A stretch of 64,000 nt of DNA from Sporothrix humicola (GCA_021396245.1 WNYE01000001.1:248001-312000), one strand, 5' to 3'. Positions 35,132 through 47,534 are shown, counted from the stretch's first letter. Notes: generated by a model from the letters alone, not told the origin. Numbers and translations: made by a program.

Positions 35132-38100
35132 TTGGGATGCACCCAAATGCAAACGAATGCAAAGTGACTGCAGTTCTTCCTTCCAACCCTGCGAGGCTTG
35201 CCCGTTCGAGCAATGCCGTCGCCAACACGCCGTCCATCGCGTCGCGCTTCTCCATTTGTTTGCGCCTTATGACTGCCTCATAAGACAAGCATGTCGTCTG
35301 TCGTCGATCGTATCGGAGAATGTGCTCACTAATGTACGGTGTCATCTTTTGTGAAGCGAACACTTTCTCGAGACTTTCAACGTTCACATTGTTGACTGGT
35401 TTGTGGTATGACTCCGCTGTCTTGAATGTTTCCCCCACTGTTTTGCCTCTTTTCCTCTTCCCGAGTCCCGAATGTCTCTGCCTTTCCCCACTCTTCTTTT
35501 TTCCTCTTTTTGTCCATTTCGCTCTGTGCCGTGGTGGTGCGTCATTGATTTTTCATGACAGGGGCAGACGTGTTTGTTTGTTTCTTCTTCTTTTCCTTCT
35601 TGGGGGCTTCTCCTTTTTCTTTCCTTGTCACCTTAACCGTCATAGGGTAAGCGTTGCGCGGGTTGTTGATTGGCTTTTGTTTAGTTTGACAGGGGGTGGC
35701 GACCGTTTCCGTTTCTTCAACCTTCGCCTACACAGTACCGTTTTGATTTCATCTTTCGTCTTTCGAGAGTTTCTCCCCTCACCCATCAATGTCAATGTCA
35801 ACCTCACTGCGACGTCGTATTTACACTCGTCCTTGACTGAAAACGGCATTTCGCGAACCAACTGGCTGGTTGTGCCACACACGTTTCTGCTTTCTTTTTG
35901 CCTTTTCTTCTTCTTCTTGAGCTTGGACTTGCACACACAAAGCCGCCAGATCCGTTTGCCGTTGCATGAAAAGTCTTGGCAACTTTTGCAGGGCGCTCTG
36001 TTTCCTTCTTTCTGTTTTCGTCGTTGCCCTTTCTCTTTCCGTCTTCGCATCCCGCGCATCCTCCCACGTCGACTTTCGACGGCTAGACGGGCTGCGCCTC
36101 TATCACAATAGTAACAGCCAGTTCACATCACGAATCATGGACCAAGGAAACGAAACAACGCACAGCAACTCAAACACAGTCGCGTTGTCAGGAAAAGAAG
36201 CAGGGTAAGGTAAGGTATGGGAAGAAACAAGAGACCCGCCATAATGGTCTGACTCAAAGATATGATTGCATCCCAAGCATCCTCTCCGCATCCTTCTTTT
36301 CGCCTCACTTTTTTTACTGGAATCGCAGGCATCACAGGGCATAGCAGGCATAGCAGGCATCTCTTATTTTTAGAGTTCATCGTGATTCCGCTTTCCTGCA
36401 TTGCCCCAAATGACATAAACGGAAACGGAAGCGAACAATCGATGGAAACACAGTCGTCATTGTTCCCCTGTTCGTCTTCTACAGGTACAAGGTTCCCTGT
36501 CCACAATTGTGTGCAATAACATAACGGCCATGTTAAGATGTCGTACCTGTACATATTTTCCCGACATATTACATTGCACACCTCTGACGCCATACGAGTA
36601 TGCCTCATGCCTGTCTTCTTTTCTGCATGCGGCTTGCATGTGCAAGTACATCTACTTTTGTACAGGCTGCATGCGAGCGCGCCTGTTTGTCAGTTCTCAA
36701 GTCTGGGGTTTGACGCGTATCTGATCGCATGACCTTGACCTTGAACCTTGGATGTGATAGTCGAGATGGTCAAGATTGTCAACAGCAAAGACCCTGATCA
36801 GCCATTTGCCTCTTTTCACCCCCCGGTCTCGCCGGTTTTTAGTCGACAAAACAAAGTCGAGGAGATGAAGAAGGTCAACAATGTCCAAGGAAGCAAACTG
36901 TCAAGGTGTCAAGGCAAAAAAAGGTGAAATGTCGGTGAATGGCCGTTGGGGATGATCTGAATGATCTGAATGGCCAGTGCCAAGATCCAAGGTCACGCCG
37001 AGGGGGGGAAGTCACCTCCAGTCACCGTTGTCAATACGAAAGCGGAAGCTTTCCTTGAGTTCGCTTCACCGTTCTCTCCAGGAGACTCGGGACAGACGCG
37101 TGACCAGCACTCTGCTTCATCTCCGGGGGATCTACAGGCGTATCTGACCAAAAACGTAACGTTCTCTGCCAGTGTCCTCGCCTGCTGAGCCTTGTCGAGC
37201 CTGCAAAGAAACACCGAACCACAAAAATCAAACGGCTGGGTCTGATTTCACATTCCACTCGGGTTTGGATTCGTCGGTTTGTGGATTTGGGGGCTCCGAG
37301 AGCAATCACAAGCGCAATATTGAAGTGTTGGGAAGCACACCGCCAGACCGTTTTGTGCTGGAAAAGAGGACGGGCGCGTTATCGTCGCAACTGCCTTTTC
37401 GCGCACGTTTTCGCATCTCATTCCATCGTAGGAGGCGCTCTGACTTGCATATTGTGTGCTGCGCCCGATCGTCGCTGCCGTTGTTTTCGCAGAGAGTCAC
37501 AGCGCAATACGGCAGGACCAAAAGGGCCAAAACTCATTTCACTCCTTCCTCTCGAGCCTCTCTCCTCTGTTGTGTTGAACTCAGGCTCTCTGGTTGGCAC
37601 TGTGGGGTAATCTTTTGTTGTTTCCCCTTTTTGACCAATACGGCAAGGGGGGCCACATCCCAGCAAGTTCAATACGTCATCCTGCTTTTTCTTTCGTCCC
37701 TTGCTCTTTCCTCCTCTCTTTAATTTTTTTTATGGAGAAGGTACAAAGGTACAAGTACACGTTTGGTTTGTTTCAAAACCGGGGTGTCGGATTGCAAGCG
37801 TAACGCAAGCGCATCTCTTTCCTCTTGCGAAGGAGGAGAGATCTCCTTCCCTCACAGTGAGCGACATGACTGACAGTCGACACCAGATGAAAGGGAGACA
37901 AGAGTGGCTCAAGATAGGGGGCTGGTGAAATGTTGACAGCGTGGATCCCAGCCACTTGCAGCCACTCACGATCCCTCAATGACAAGATTGCCCCATGTTT
38001 GTCGTTCTTGTCGTGCTTGTCGAGCTTGTTTGTGCTGGGGTTTGTTTTACCAAGTCCTGTTTTGCTAATTGTTGGCCTTGTCCCTCCAAGTCTCCTAGGA

Positions 38101-41100
38101 CAACAACAGGCAAGTGCAGCCATAGGGATGAGCCGGGCACATCTCTCCGGAGGCAAGAGCGTACTCCGGTGAGGGAAGTATTCAAGGACGATACAATGAG
38201 GTGAAGGAAGGCGCGTTGGGGCTCCTGGGATAGGTGAACTAAAAACCGTTACTCCCTATTTTTATCCTCCTGCAGGCCTGGCAGCCCTGTAGCCCAGAAA
38301 ACCGTTGCGCTGTCTTTTGCTAGCGCTGACGGCCATTTTACGGTATCTTGGGGCGTCTTTGTCCCCTCGTATCCTTCTGTTGTAAATTGTTGGCGCAGTT
38401 CTGGCAGCAGAAGTACCGCTGGAAGGATGCTGCCAGGGCTTGTTGAATGTATCGAAACGGCCCTTTTTTGTTGTTTTTCGTCTTGTTTCTTTTTTCCCTG
38501 AGGCCGCGTGAGATGGAGTATCGCGTCCGACGTGCTTACTCTACGGTGCATGCCTAGCATTAGGTTCTCTTCAGATATGAGATGGAGTAATAATACTTAC
38601 TAGTACTCTGACATTCGGCCAGATAGCCGGGTACCGATCGCATGGTAGAGCCTCCACGAAGCTACAGGTCAGACCTGCTGGCGTTTTAGGGCTCGACATG
38701 TCTCTGTACAGAGGCTGAGAGACACATACCAGACATGCCAATACGATGGCCATTCTGGGGACGCAAAACACAAAGGTGCCGCTGTTCCCGCCTGCCAAGG
38801 CGTCTCTGCCTGGAAGAAATGGAATTGCTTTCTTCTGGGACAGTCTGAGAGTCTGCCCATACGCTGTCTAATATCAAGCTCACCAAAATTCTTGGCCGTT
38901 AGCCTCCCCCTACAAGGCCATTGTCAGACCACAAAGTACGCTGATCCCTGGCAGCGAGGCGAAGTGCCCTGCCAGGCCTGTAAAAAACAACAATGTCCAG
39001 CACAGAAAGACGCCCGACAGGCAGTAATACGGCACAACAAGCTGCCTGTGCTCGCCATGCTGTAAATAGCAACAAAAGGACCAGCAAGCAAGTCTGTTTG
39101 AGGACAAACCATCCTATGAGAGCTCCTGAAATCATCCTGCATTTTTTTGTATTTTTTTTACTGTTATTCTGTCGTTCTATCCAACGGCTTGCTCGGCAGA
39201 CGTTGAACTTGTTGGTGCTTCAAAAGAGTTGGTCGGTTGGTTCCAACGAGTTCAATGGCCGCTGTCAACTGCTCAGATGACTACTGCCAAACACGACGTT
39301 CTTACCGTCTCCGACAGGGCGAGACAGATCTCCCCTCGCTTGTGCTATGTCTCTCCTCCTGTGTACAACGACATATTGTCCTCAGTCGCTCCTCCCCCTT
39401 TCAACCCCAGCTGATTTGCGACCTAGCACCGTTTTTAGCGCCAAGCGCACCAAGGACCAGTTTTGGAGCCAAGCTCGAGGTTGAAGCCAGTTCAGGGGGA
39501 GAAGACAATCCCGAGAAAGAGGAGACAGAAGACAGACGAGACAGACAGACGACAGCCAAAAAGTTCAGTTGAAACCGGCCCTATCTAATTCATCCCTTGC
39601 TTGGACAAGCGTTCTTTTGAGACAGGCACACACACTCTTCTTCTTCTTTTCTTTAGTTGCTACTTTCTCACATTCTGACGAAGGAAGACCGGCAGTCAGG
39701 GCGGGCGTGGGTGAGCGCGGGATGGTCAATGGACCGGGCCCTCACTTTTTTTCTCACTCGATTTGACGATAGACGATAGACGATACACAACGGTAGTGAT
39801 AGTATTGACAGTAGTGACAATATTTGACGATAGTGCTGGTGCCTTTCGACGGAGTATTGTTTGGGCTGTTCCCGTTCTCTGTTGGTTTAACTGGCTCAGT
39901 GGTTCCCCTCTTTCCTGTTTGGGCCGAAGCCCGAGTCTTCGGATTGTTGGTTCCCTTGACAAAGAGGAAAGAGCAAAGGGCAGGAACGAGCTTGTAAAAA
40001 TCTCACGATAATGACCATAATGGCCGATTTGGCAAGAGATATGTGACGGGGCACGGCTGCAGAAGAAGAAAAGAAAAAAGAAAAAGAAAAAAAGCGACAA
40101 GGGCAGGAGCGGGTGGCAGCGTGGGATGCATTTTGCCATTGGGTGCTCTTTCTCGTCCTGTCCCGCCTTTTCGCAGTTTTTGCCTTTTTCGTCTACTTTT
40201 CAGTCTTTTTCATCGTCTTTTTCGTTGTTCGCGCTTGCCAACAAACAGCAGCCCCCAAATATATTGGCCCTGTGATTTGTCTGCCACCTTTTTCACTTGA
40301 TGCGATGAGGCAGCACGAAGACGAAAAAAAAAGGACGAGAAAGTAAAAGTCACCCAAACATCCTTATCGTCGGCCCTCATATCTTCTTCTCCATCTCGCT
40401 CTCTGCCATTCGTTGCACCGCGTCGGATCCTGCTTGTCCTCCATTTTACGCATGCAGGTTTGTCCTCGTGCCCATTTCCCTTCCATGTCCGAATCTCTTC
40501 CTTTCATGTCGTTTTCTTTTTCTTTGGTTTTTTTGTCTTGTCATCTTGATGTCTCCTTTCTTCGGCTGTAACCCCTGTCCACTTGGTCACGTCGCTCGTC
40601 CTCCTTTCATTCGTTGCTTTTCTGCATTGGGCAATCTTGCCTTCTTTCTCTCTCCCATATGCCACTTTTTTTCCTTTTGATTTTCTCTTATTTTCTTGTC
40701 GCCGTCCATCGTTTCATTTGTTTCTTTTGCCTTTCTTCCTCGATCGTCATCGTCCTGAGAGGTTGGCGCCGGCATATTCCTTGGTCTGCCATGTCTCTCT
40801 GTCGGCTTGTCTGTCAATCTTTTTCTGTATTCTCTCATTTTTGATGTGTTTCCCGTTGCATCATGTCATCCTGTCAATCCTTCTTTGCCTTCTTTTTCCT
40901 ATTTTCCACCATGTATGTCACCAAAATGCCACCCAAACAGTCAACACAGGCTGTTGGCCTCCCACACACCCCTAACCAAGTCCCCGGATCGTCATCGCAT
41001 CGCAATCTGAGGGATATTCAAAATGCCCACTTAAAGTCATTCTTTATGGAAGAATTTTTTATTTTTATTTTTGTTAGGCGGAAATGCTTATCGTGGGATA

Positions 41101-42542
41101 AGGAATGCGGTGGGCGAAGAGGTCCTTGATCCGCATTTTGCCTTTTGATACTCTCAAGCCTCTGTTGATATCGGAGTTGCTTTTTGAGTCATTGGAGCCA
41201 TCATTGTCTTTTCAGTCTTTTCTTTCCCTACTACTGAAAGCTCCCGGCTGAACCGGTCGACAAGGAATGTACCGCGACTTGCAAAATGGACAATGGCAGC
41301 GCAGGTAAAACACACCAATTGGCTCCAAAGGGCTCCAAAAGGCTCCAAAAGGCTCTTTTTTCTTATATTTCCCCTACAATCTTGCTCGAGTTACTGCACT
41401 TCGGCCACTGCGGAGAATAGGCCCGAGTACCGGTACCGCAGCGACCGCACCAGATCTGCTACAAGATTCACTTTTAGCGGCGTTAGCCACTGTACTGTGT
41501 AAAGTTTGTTGATGCCGGGCGTTGATACCGAACCTCTTGTTTCACTTAATCGGGGGAATATACAAAGTAGAAACAAAGCCCACACAAACCACAAAAACAG
41601 TACGCGTACCGCCAGTATGGACAGCCAGACAAGCATCCTGGCATCCGAGCATGTGCCCACTCTTGCCTGTTGAGCCTGGCATTGGGCGATGGGGTGACCT
41701 AGAGAGGTTGCGTCTACAGAAAACACAGAAATGCATTCACTTACAGCGATACAACGGCTTGGTAAAACCAGCCCATTCTTTTGGTGTATCAAGCACCAGT
41801 ACCTCGGCGATACTTCGATCTCCGATAACATGCTACCATCTCGATGACAAAATGCACCTACCAAGGCCCTAGCAGAGAATTAGATCATGTACCCTTCTTG
41901 TTTCTTGTCTCCCACACTCACATATCAGTTCGCGTGCTTTTTGGCACATTTTCAACTTTTTTTTTTGCTGTACCTTGACAGGTGGCGAAAAATACACCAC
42001 CAGATTGCATCAAAAACCTCAGCAATGCTCACAAAAGGAAACATATCTAGCAGCTGTAGCTCGTCTGGCAACCTTTTCACAATGTTTTGCAACCTTCACC
42101 ACATTCTTTTTCTTCCTTGTACCTGTGTTCCTGGCTGTCCGGTCATACTTTGCATACCTTTCCGTCCCAGCGTACCCCTTGGGCGGACGAGACAGTCTCA
42201 CTCACACACCTTCTTTTCAGCCCTCTTTTTCATATTTTGCATCCTTTGTAAGATTTCAAGAGAATATCAGAAAATCAAAAGATGGCCTATCCCCCGGCCT
42301 TGCCCTCCCTTGTCTTCCTTCTTCCTACAAGGAGCAAGGAACGAGAAACAAGAAACGAGGAAAGAGGTTGTGCTCTCCCGTCGGCACTTTTATTTTGTGT
42401 GATGAGTAGACACACGTCGTATATTTTCCCTCTGATTTTATTAAATATTTGGGACTGGGCAGATGCCAAGGCGCGCTGGGGAGAGGAAGCACTCTCTTCT
42501 CCTCTTTTCTCTCTCTCGGTCTTCACATATCGTGTCTCGTTT
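35132..42542. other. Gene-poor interval, part 5
   Basis: No recognised gene. Large C/T-rich plus-strand blocks at about 35390-36060 and 40460-40930 produce long hydrophobic open frames that should not be read as proteins without transcript support. Short tandem words include GGCATAGCA-like units at 36322-36362, GACGATA units at 39765-39840 and GGCTCCAAA(A) units at 41325-41355. One 80-aa ORF with a leader-like N-terminus (35966-36208) is discussed as a finding. Confidence 0.5.
41322..41356. repeat. Tandem GGCTCCAAAA-type repeat
   Basis: Three to four copies of GGCTCCAAA(A) occur in a row. Related words (AAAAGCTCCAAAA) recur near 30850 and 42640, suggesting a low-complexity family scattered through this interval. 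Confidence 0.6.
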
Positions 42543-42552
42543 TACGGAGTAC
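42543..42552 (-). repeat. Dispersed 10-bp word, copy 4 (TACGGAGTAC on plus)
   Basis: Exact reverse complement of GTACTCCGTA. This is the last exact copy I found before PLC1. Confidence 0.5.
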
Positions 42553-45500
42553 GATTATTCTCACAAAATAACACACGAACACGAGAAAGAACAAAGCCCT
42601 TGCACTACACCACTTTGCGTGTTAGCGGTGTTGCCCAAAAGCTCCAAAAAGCCCAAAATTCAAAAAAGGCCCCGTAAAAGCAAACTGCCAACACATCAGT
42701 GACAATTGAGACTTGACACAGCCATCCATCACAGCCCAAGGAGATAATTTAAGCTCATTTTGGTGCCCTTTTTTGGCTTCATCTCGTATAAGTATATTCT
42801 TTCATCTCTACTTCTGCTCCTCAAAACTCAAAGATCAGACCGACTTTTCACGGTGAGAACTGGCCAGGTCACAGGTAGAGTCATTCATGCACATTGCCGA
42901 TTATTCCACTACAAATCAAACACAAACTCGACCAATTTACACGCCCACCGCAACTGAGAGCTCGCCGGGAGCTTGCCTTCCCAAGGGGCCTTTGCGAGGG
43001 CACTAGCTGCCAAGTTGGCCGTTTAGGGGGAGGGGGATGTGCAGTAGATGTGCTGATGTGCAAAGAGATGGTCTATGGTGTTCTTGCGGTGTGCGAGGAA
43101 AGAGCTAGGGGAACGTAGCCTGCGAGCCAGTTTCGCCCAGTTCTTCCCCATAGCGCCGTCTAATCAGGCGGGTGCTCTTTCCGAGAAAGGGGTGGGAGAG
43201 CCAGGGCCACGGCGAAATAATTAGTGAAAATCCGAAAAAGGGGGTGGGAGGCGAAAAAGAGAGAAAAAAAAAATACAAAATACAGAAAATACAGAAATTA
43301 AGATATGAGCTGCCGAGAAGGAAGGAACGATCTGTGTGTTGAGGAAATGAAACGACAAAACTTGAACAATGCCAGACAAGGAAGGAATGATGGAATGAAA
43401 AGTGACGAGAAGATCGAGATGTCGGAAACAAGAGACAAGAGACAGGAAAACAATGGAAGGAGCGACCTGTCCGGCAGTGATGACATGAATTGCGAGGCGC
43501 AAAGAAAAAGAAATCAAGAAAACGGTCGAGATACGACAAGCAGAACAAAAAGGCCTTTGTCCCGCGCCCACGCACGCATACGCGGGGGTACGTGGGCGCA
43601 AAGGGAAACAAAAAACCAGGTAAGACAAGCTCTCTGCCCAGACGAGCCAGTCTCGCCAGTGGTGTCATTTTGCAGTTATTTCACAGTGAGCAAATGAAAA
43701 GAGTTGGTATGCGCGTACTCAGAGCCCATTCCCCTCCGTTTTGCAAAGCTCCATTACTCAGAACGTGGTTACAGGGGGGTGGGCAAACTGTGGCGGAAAG
43801 AGACAAAATCAATTAAAAGAAGGAAGGTATCTTACGAAGTACAAGGGCGACCACAGCAGAAAAAAAAATCCAAAAATCGGGCTACTGTCCCAGCACCTCG
43901 TCACCCCCCTCGTTTCTTCGCATTCTGTGGCCCTTCTTTTCCCCCTTCTTCCTTCTCTACCCCCTGTCGCTCCCATGCTAGTGGAGAACAAGCCCGAACC
44001 GCTTGGCTCCACTGATCTCCACAAAGTACACCGTACCTTTGCCATGGTTTCTCGTTTCCTGATTGATGTGACATCTTTTGCGCGCGCGGGAAGTGTCCAG
44101 CAGCCAAAGCCGGCCAAAACTAGGCCAGTATCCTTCTGCCAGAATTCTATGTACTCTGTACCGTATCTTGCTTTGCTGCTTGTTCTGCTTGTGCTCATGG
44201 GACCCGGTCGCGCCTGCCCCCATCTCAACGTCACCTCTGCTCCCATTCGCAGCTTCCCAATATGCGCCGCCCGGCCGTGCCTTCTCTTCCCTCGTCGCCT
44301 TCTTGTGACTCGCCCAGTCGCCCTCTTGCCTTTTGCACTTTCCATGGGCGGCAAAAGGTGAACCATGCGCGCGCGCAAGGAAGGCGCAAGATCTTGCGGT
44401 GAGGGAAGTTGCGACCTGATGACGCGGGAGCTGCCTAACCTTCGGCTGTCGTGGTGGCCGTTTATTTTTATTTTATTCTATTTTTCATCCGTGCTCACCT
44501 TCTGCTGGCTTCTATCGCCAAAAGCCGGTATTATCTGCCTTTTTTCTGGTGTTATTTTAAAAAAGTAAAAAGTTGGGTCCGCAAGGTCCCTATTCAATTA
44601 AGCTCCCTGTCTTTGGTGGCTTTTTTTTCTCTGCTCTTTGTGGAAATTTCTGTCTACCCCCTTGTCGTGTATGATTCACCTACTTTTTTTGCTGGGCTCT
44701 GCCCCTTGGCTCCTTCCCCCAAGTTTTCCGCGCCAGCGCCAGAAGAAAAAAAAAATACAAGGGGAAGCAGCGAAAACGGTCAAGCGCGACCCGACCTCGT
44801 GTACGGCGTGCTGGGTCGCACTTACCGTAACCTTGCTTTGTGTATCTGACTGACCTCACGAACAAGCCCGCCGCACTCCGTCCAGCCCACTACCGTAACG
44901 ATTCACCCTGCTAGACACGCTAAACCTCTCTTACTTCCCTCTTTAAGTAACCGTCCCTCGCCCGTTCCTTCCTTACACAGCAACAACCGTTTGGCGCCAA
45001 ACTAGAGATACTCGGTCTCCTGTCACCTTTTTCTTCTCTTCTTTTCTCTTTCCTCCTCCTCTGACTCCCTTTCCCAGTCAACAACCTTGACCACGGTCAA
45101 CAGCCTTTTCCACATCTCGAAACGTATTCACGACTGTTCAACGACTGTGTCGTACGGAGACACACCAATTCCGCATATACCCACCCATTGCATCAGTCCT
45201 CACCTGCGTGGCACTGACAAGCCAGCGCATCCGCACGTCAGCACATCTCGCCTCTTCCACTCTCTTTTCCACAGCTTCGACAACACCAGTCACCGCATTC
45301 CGGCGCAAATTTTCGTCTATTCCACTCTTTCGTCTTGTCTTGTGTAACCCGTGCTGCACAAGATCACATTCTTCGACGCCCGCCTTTTCAGAGCAATCTT
45401 GCGCCGCACGATTTTACGATTCTCCCAATAGAAGCGCATTGGTACGACAGAACGAAAAACGAAAAACGGTCGAGCCGAACTGGAACCCCGGGACACGAAC

Positions 45501-47168
45501 AAGGACCGCCAAGGACACAACAGCTCGAGATAAAATATAGAGTGCTTGTACGCGATACCCAGGCGGCATCGCACAAAACTCTAATTTTACGCCTTGCTGC
45601 ATTTCATCTCTTGCAGCTTCCTCCCCTTTTTGCGCCTTTTCCTGCACGCTTTGCGACCCAAGTGCGCGCCGAACCTTTTGCCGAACCTGCAGCTGGCCCT
45701 CGCCTCTTTTGCCCTTTTTTTTGCGACCAGTCACCGTCTGTCGAACACGCCTACCTTCTCTTCTTGTCAAGTTCTGCCGGCCGCAGAACGGAAACGGAGC
45801 CAGCAAAGGTCGATTTGGAGGCTCTGCATCGTACGCGCAGACAGTCTGGCATTGGTTGTGTACGCAGCCACCTCAGAAGACAGAGCGGCCTGGCAGTCCA
45901 GAGCCGTGCATGGTCCTGAGGTCTAAGAGTTGTGCACTCGCGGCATACACGACCGGCAGACAAGACGGTTAAACCGGCCACACTGCAAGCATCGACTTCC
46001 TCCTCGTCAACAGGGGGAGCAACAACGGACCCAACAACGGGATCAAGGAATAGAGGTCCCCCTGGAACGGCCATGGGAGCCTGCTCCTCTGTGTCTGTCT
46101 TGGAACCACTGCACCTGTCATCCTGGGCCCTCTTCTTCTAGGTTGTGTTGTGTTGTGGGAACATTGTACTGGGCTGTAACCCAAAACAGCAGCCTGCATA
46201 CAAGACGCCTGCCACTTCATCATTCTGTGGTTTTTGCCGTGACGCCTGCTCTATCGCAAGCGGCCGCCTCTAACTGCGGCCCTTACCCGCCCCATCCTCG
46301 CAAAAAATAGATTCGCCAGAAGACCAGGAGGACGTTTCGAGGGCGTACTTGTACACGATTTGTACCTAGAACGACCCCAGAACCTACACTCTTTCTTTTC
46401 AAGGGGGTGTATCTATATTTCCTCCTTCCCTCTCTGTCCCCCCATATATTTTGTCTCTCCTTTTCTTTTCTTTTTATTCCTTCCTTGTCCTTCTTTTCCT
46501 TCTTTTCTTCCTTTGGATTTCTCTTCCACACGCCCCCCTCCCGTCAAAAAATAGACTCCCGTCGTCCGCCGCTACCCTTGCCCGCCTCCTTGGGCAGAGT
46601 CGATCATCAAGCTCCACCCCCATCCAACACGCCAGCAGCAGCACGCAGAACAGCGCAGCACGCGAGAAACGAGGGACCGAGGAAACGAAATACGCCTGTA
46701 ACGACACCAGAGGAAACAAAAGTGGACGACAAGCAAAGCATAGCAGATTGGAGAAACGCAAAGCTGGAGCACACCCACACCCACGACTGCAAAGCATTGC
46801 ACAGCAGCAACCCGAACAGTCGCCAGAGCCAAGAGCAGATGCAACACCACGACTAAGCAGACGAACGAAGAGAGTGCGTGGCGGCCACCGACGATACCAA
46901 GACCGACCTCTGTGTGCACACATAGAAACTGCAATTGGGACACCTGCTGGCCAGATTTGTTGCTCAAGCACATAAATCACCACATCCCCACCCTCCTTTT
47001 TTCTGCTCTTTTCTGTTTTTGTTTGTGGGCTGGGCTCGCATCAACTTTCCGATCCCTTCTTCTCGTTCTCTTCTCTTGATTCGCGTCTTTTTGCCAGCAA
47101 AGCAACCTTTTTGACAAGGAGTTGCCAAAACTGCACTTACACAAACAATCCCTGCTCTCACCACGTTT
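42553..47168. other. Gene-poor interval, part 6, leading into the PLC1 promoter
   Basis: No recognised gene. A purine-rich block lies at about 43240-43620. C/T-rich blocks occur at about 44880-45110 and 46390-46540. A 70-aa ORF with a strongly hydrophobic N-terminus (44149-44361) is noted as a finding only. Confidence 0.5.
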
Positions 47169-47176
47169 TATATAAG
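47169..47176 (+). promoter_or_regulatory. TATA box of PLC1 (TATATAAG)
   Basis: TATATAAG lies 366 bp upstream of the PLC1 ATG and is followed at once by a C/T-rich stretch (47186-47330), the usual fungal arrangement of TATA element and transcription start region. A leader of roughly 250-330 nt is therefore inferred. Confidence 0.55.
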
Positions 47177-47347
47177 TCCCCAAGACTCCCACCTTTCCTC
47201 TTTCTTCCACACCCACTCCACACCTCACTCTTCTTTTTCTTCTACTTCTCTTCTACTTTACTTCTTTCTCATAAGAGCTAGTCTTTTCTCACTCAACCTC
47301 CATTCAACATCAAGACATCTCTCACTCTCTACTCTTTCCCTTCTACA

Positions 47348-47479
47348 ATGCAGCGCATATCATCATCATCTACTCACTTCCCATAACAACGTTCACTTAG
47401 CGCCACAAGAGCTTTGAGAGTTTCTTGATGTGTATCTATGAGACGACTTGATTCTTCAGCCCTCCTCACCATCATCTGA
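47348..47479 (+). promoter_or_regulatory. Three short uORFs in the PLC1 leader
   Basis: Three ATGs lie between the TATA box and the PLC1 start. uORF1 at 47348-47386 encodes 12 residues (MQRISSSSTHFP). uORF2 at 47428-47451 encodes 7 residues (MCIYETT). uORF3 at 47438-47479 encodes 13 residues (MRRLDSSALLTII) and overlaps uORF2 in another frame. All stop before ATG 47535. If the transcript starts near 47200-47330 and is not spliced here, ribosomes must bypass or reinitiate after them, which suggests translational control of PLC1. Confidence 0.5.
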
Positions 47480-47534
47480 TTTCACCCTCACTCTTTGCTG
47501 GACATTTTGTTGTTGTTCAGCAAATTCCAAAACC

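Noticed and set aside
35320..36111. 263-aa hydrophobic frame that looks like a membrane protein
   Set aside because: Leu/Phe/Ser/Arg content follows directly from C/T-rich sequence. There is no conserved membrane topology and no introns or codon bias.
47448..47534. N-terminal extension of PLC1 by 29 codons
   Set aside because: The extension starts at TTG, not ATG, and overlaps leader uORFs. ATG 47535 has a good context and is the first in-frame ATG.
11437..47534. Desert as a centromere or RIP-inactivated repeat block
   Set aside because: The sequence is not AT-rich overall, CpA is common, and there are no long repeats or transposon proteins.
11437..47534. 5S rRNA, U6, SRP or further tRNA genes in the desert
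   Set aside because: I looked for B-box-like GGTTCRANNCC, U6 ACAGAGA/GATTAGC and 5S internal motifs on both strands and saw none besides tRNA-Pro. Covariance-model searches would be decisive.
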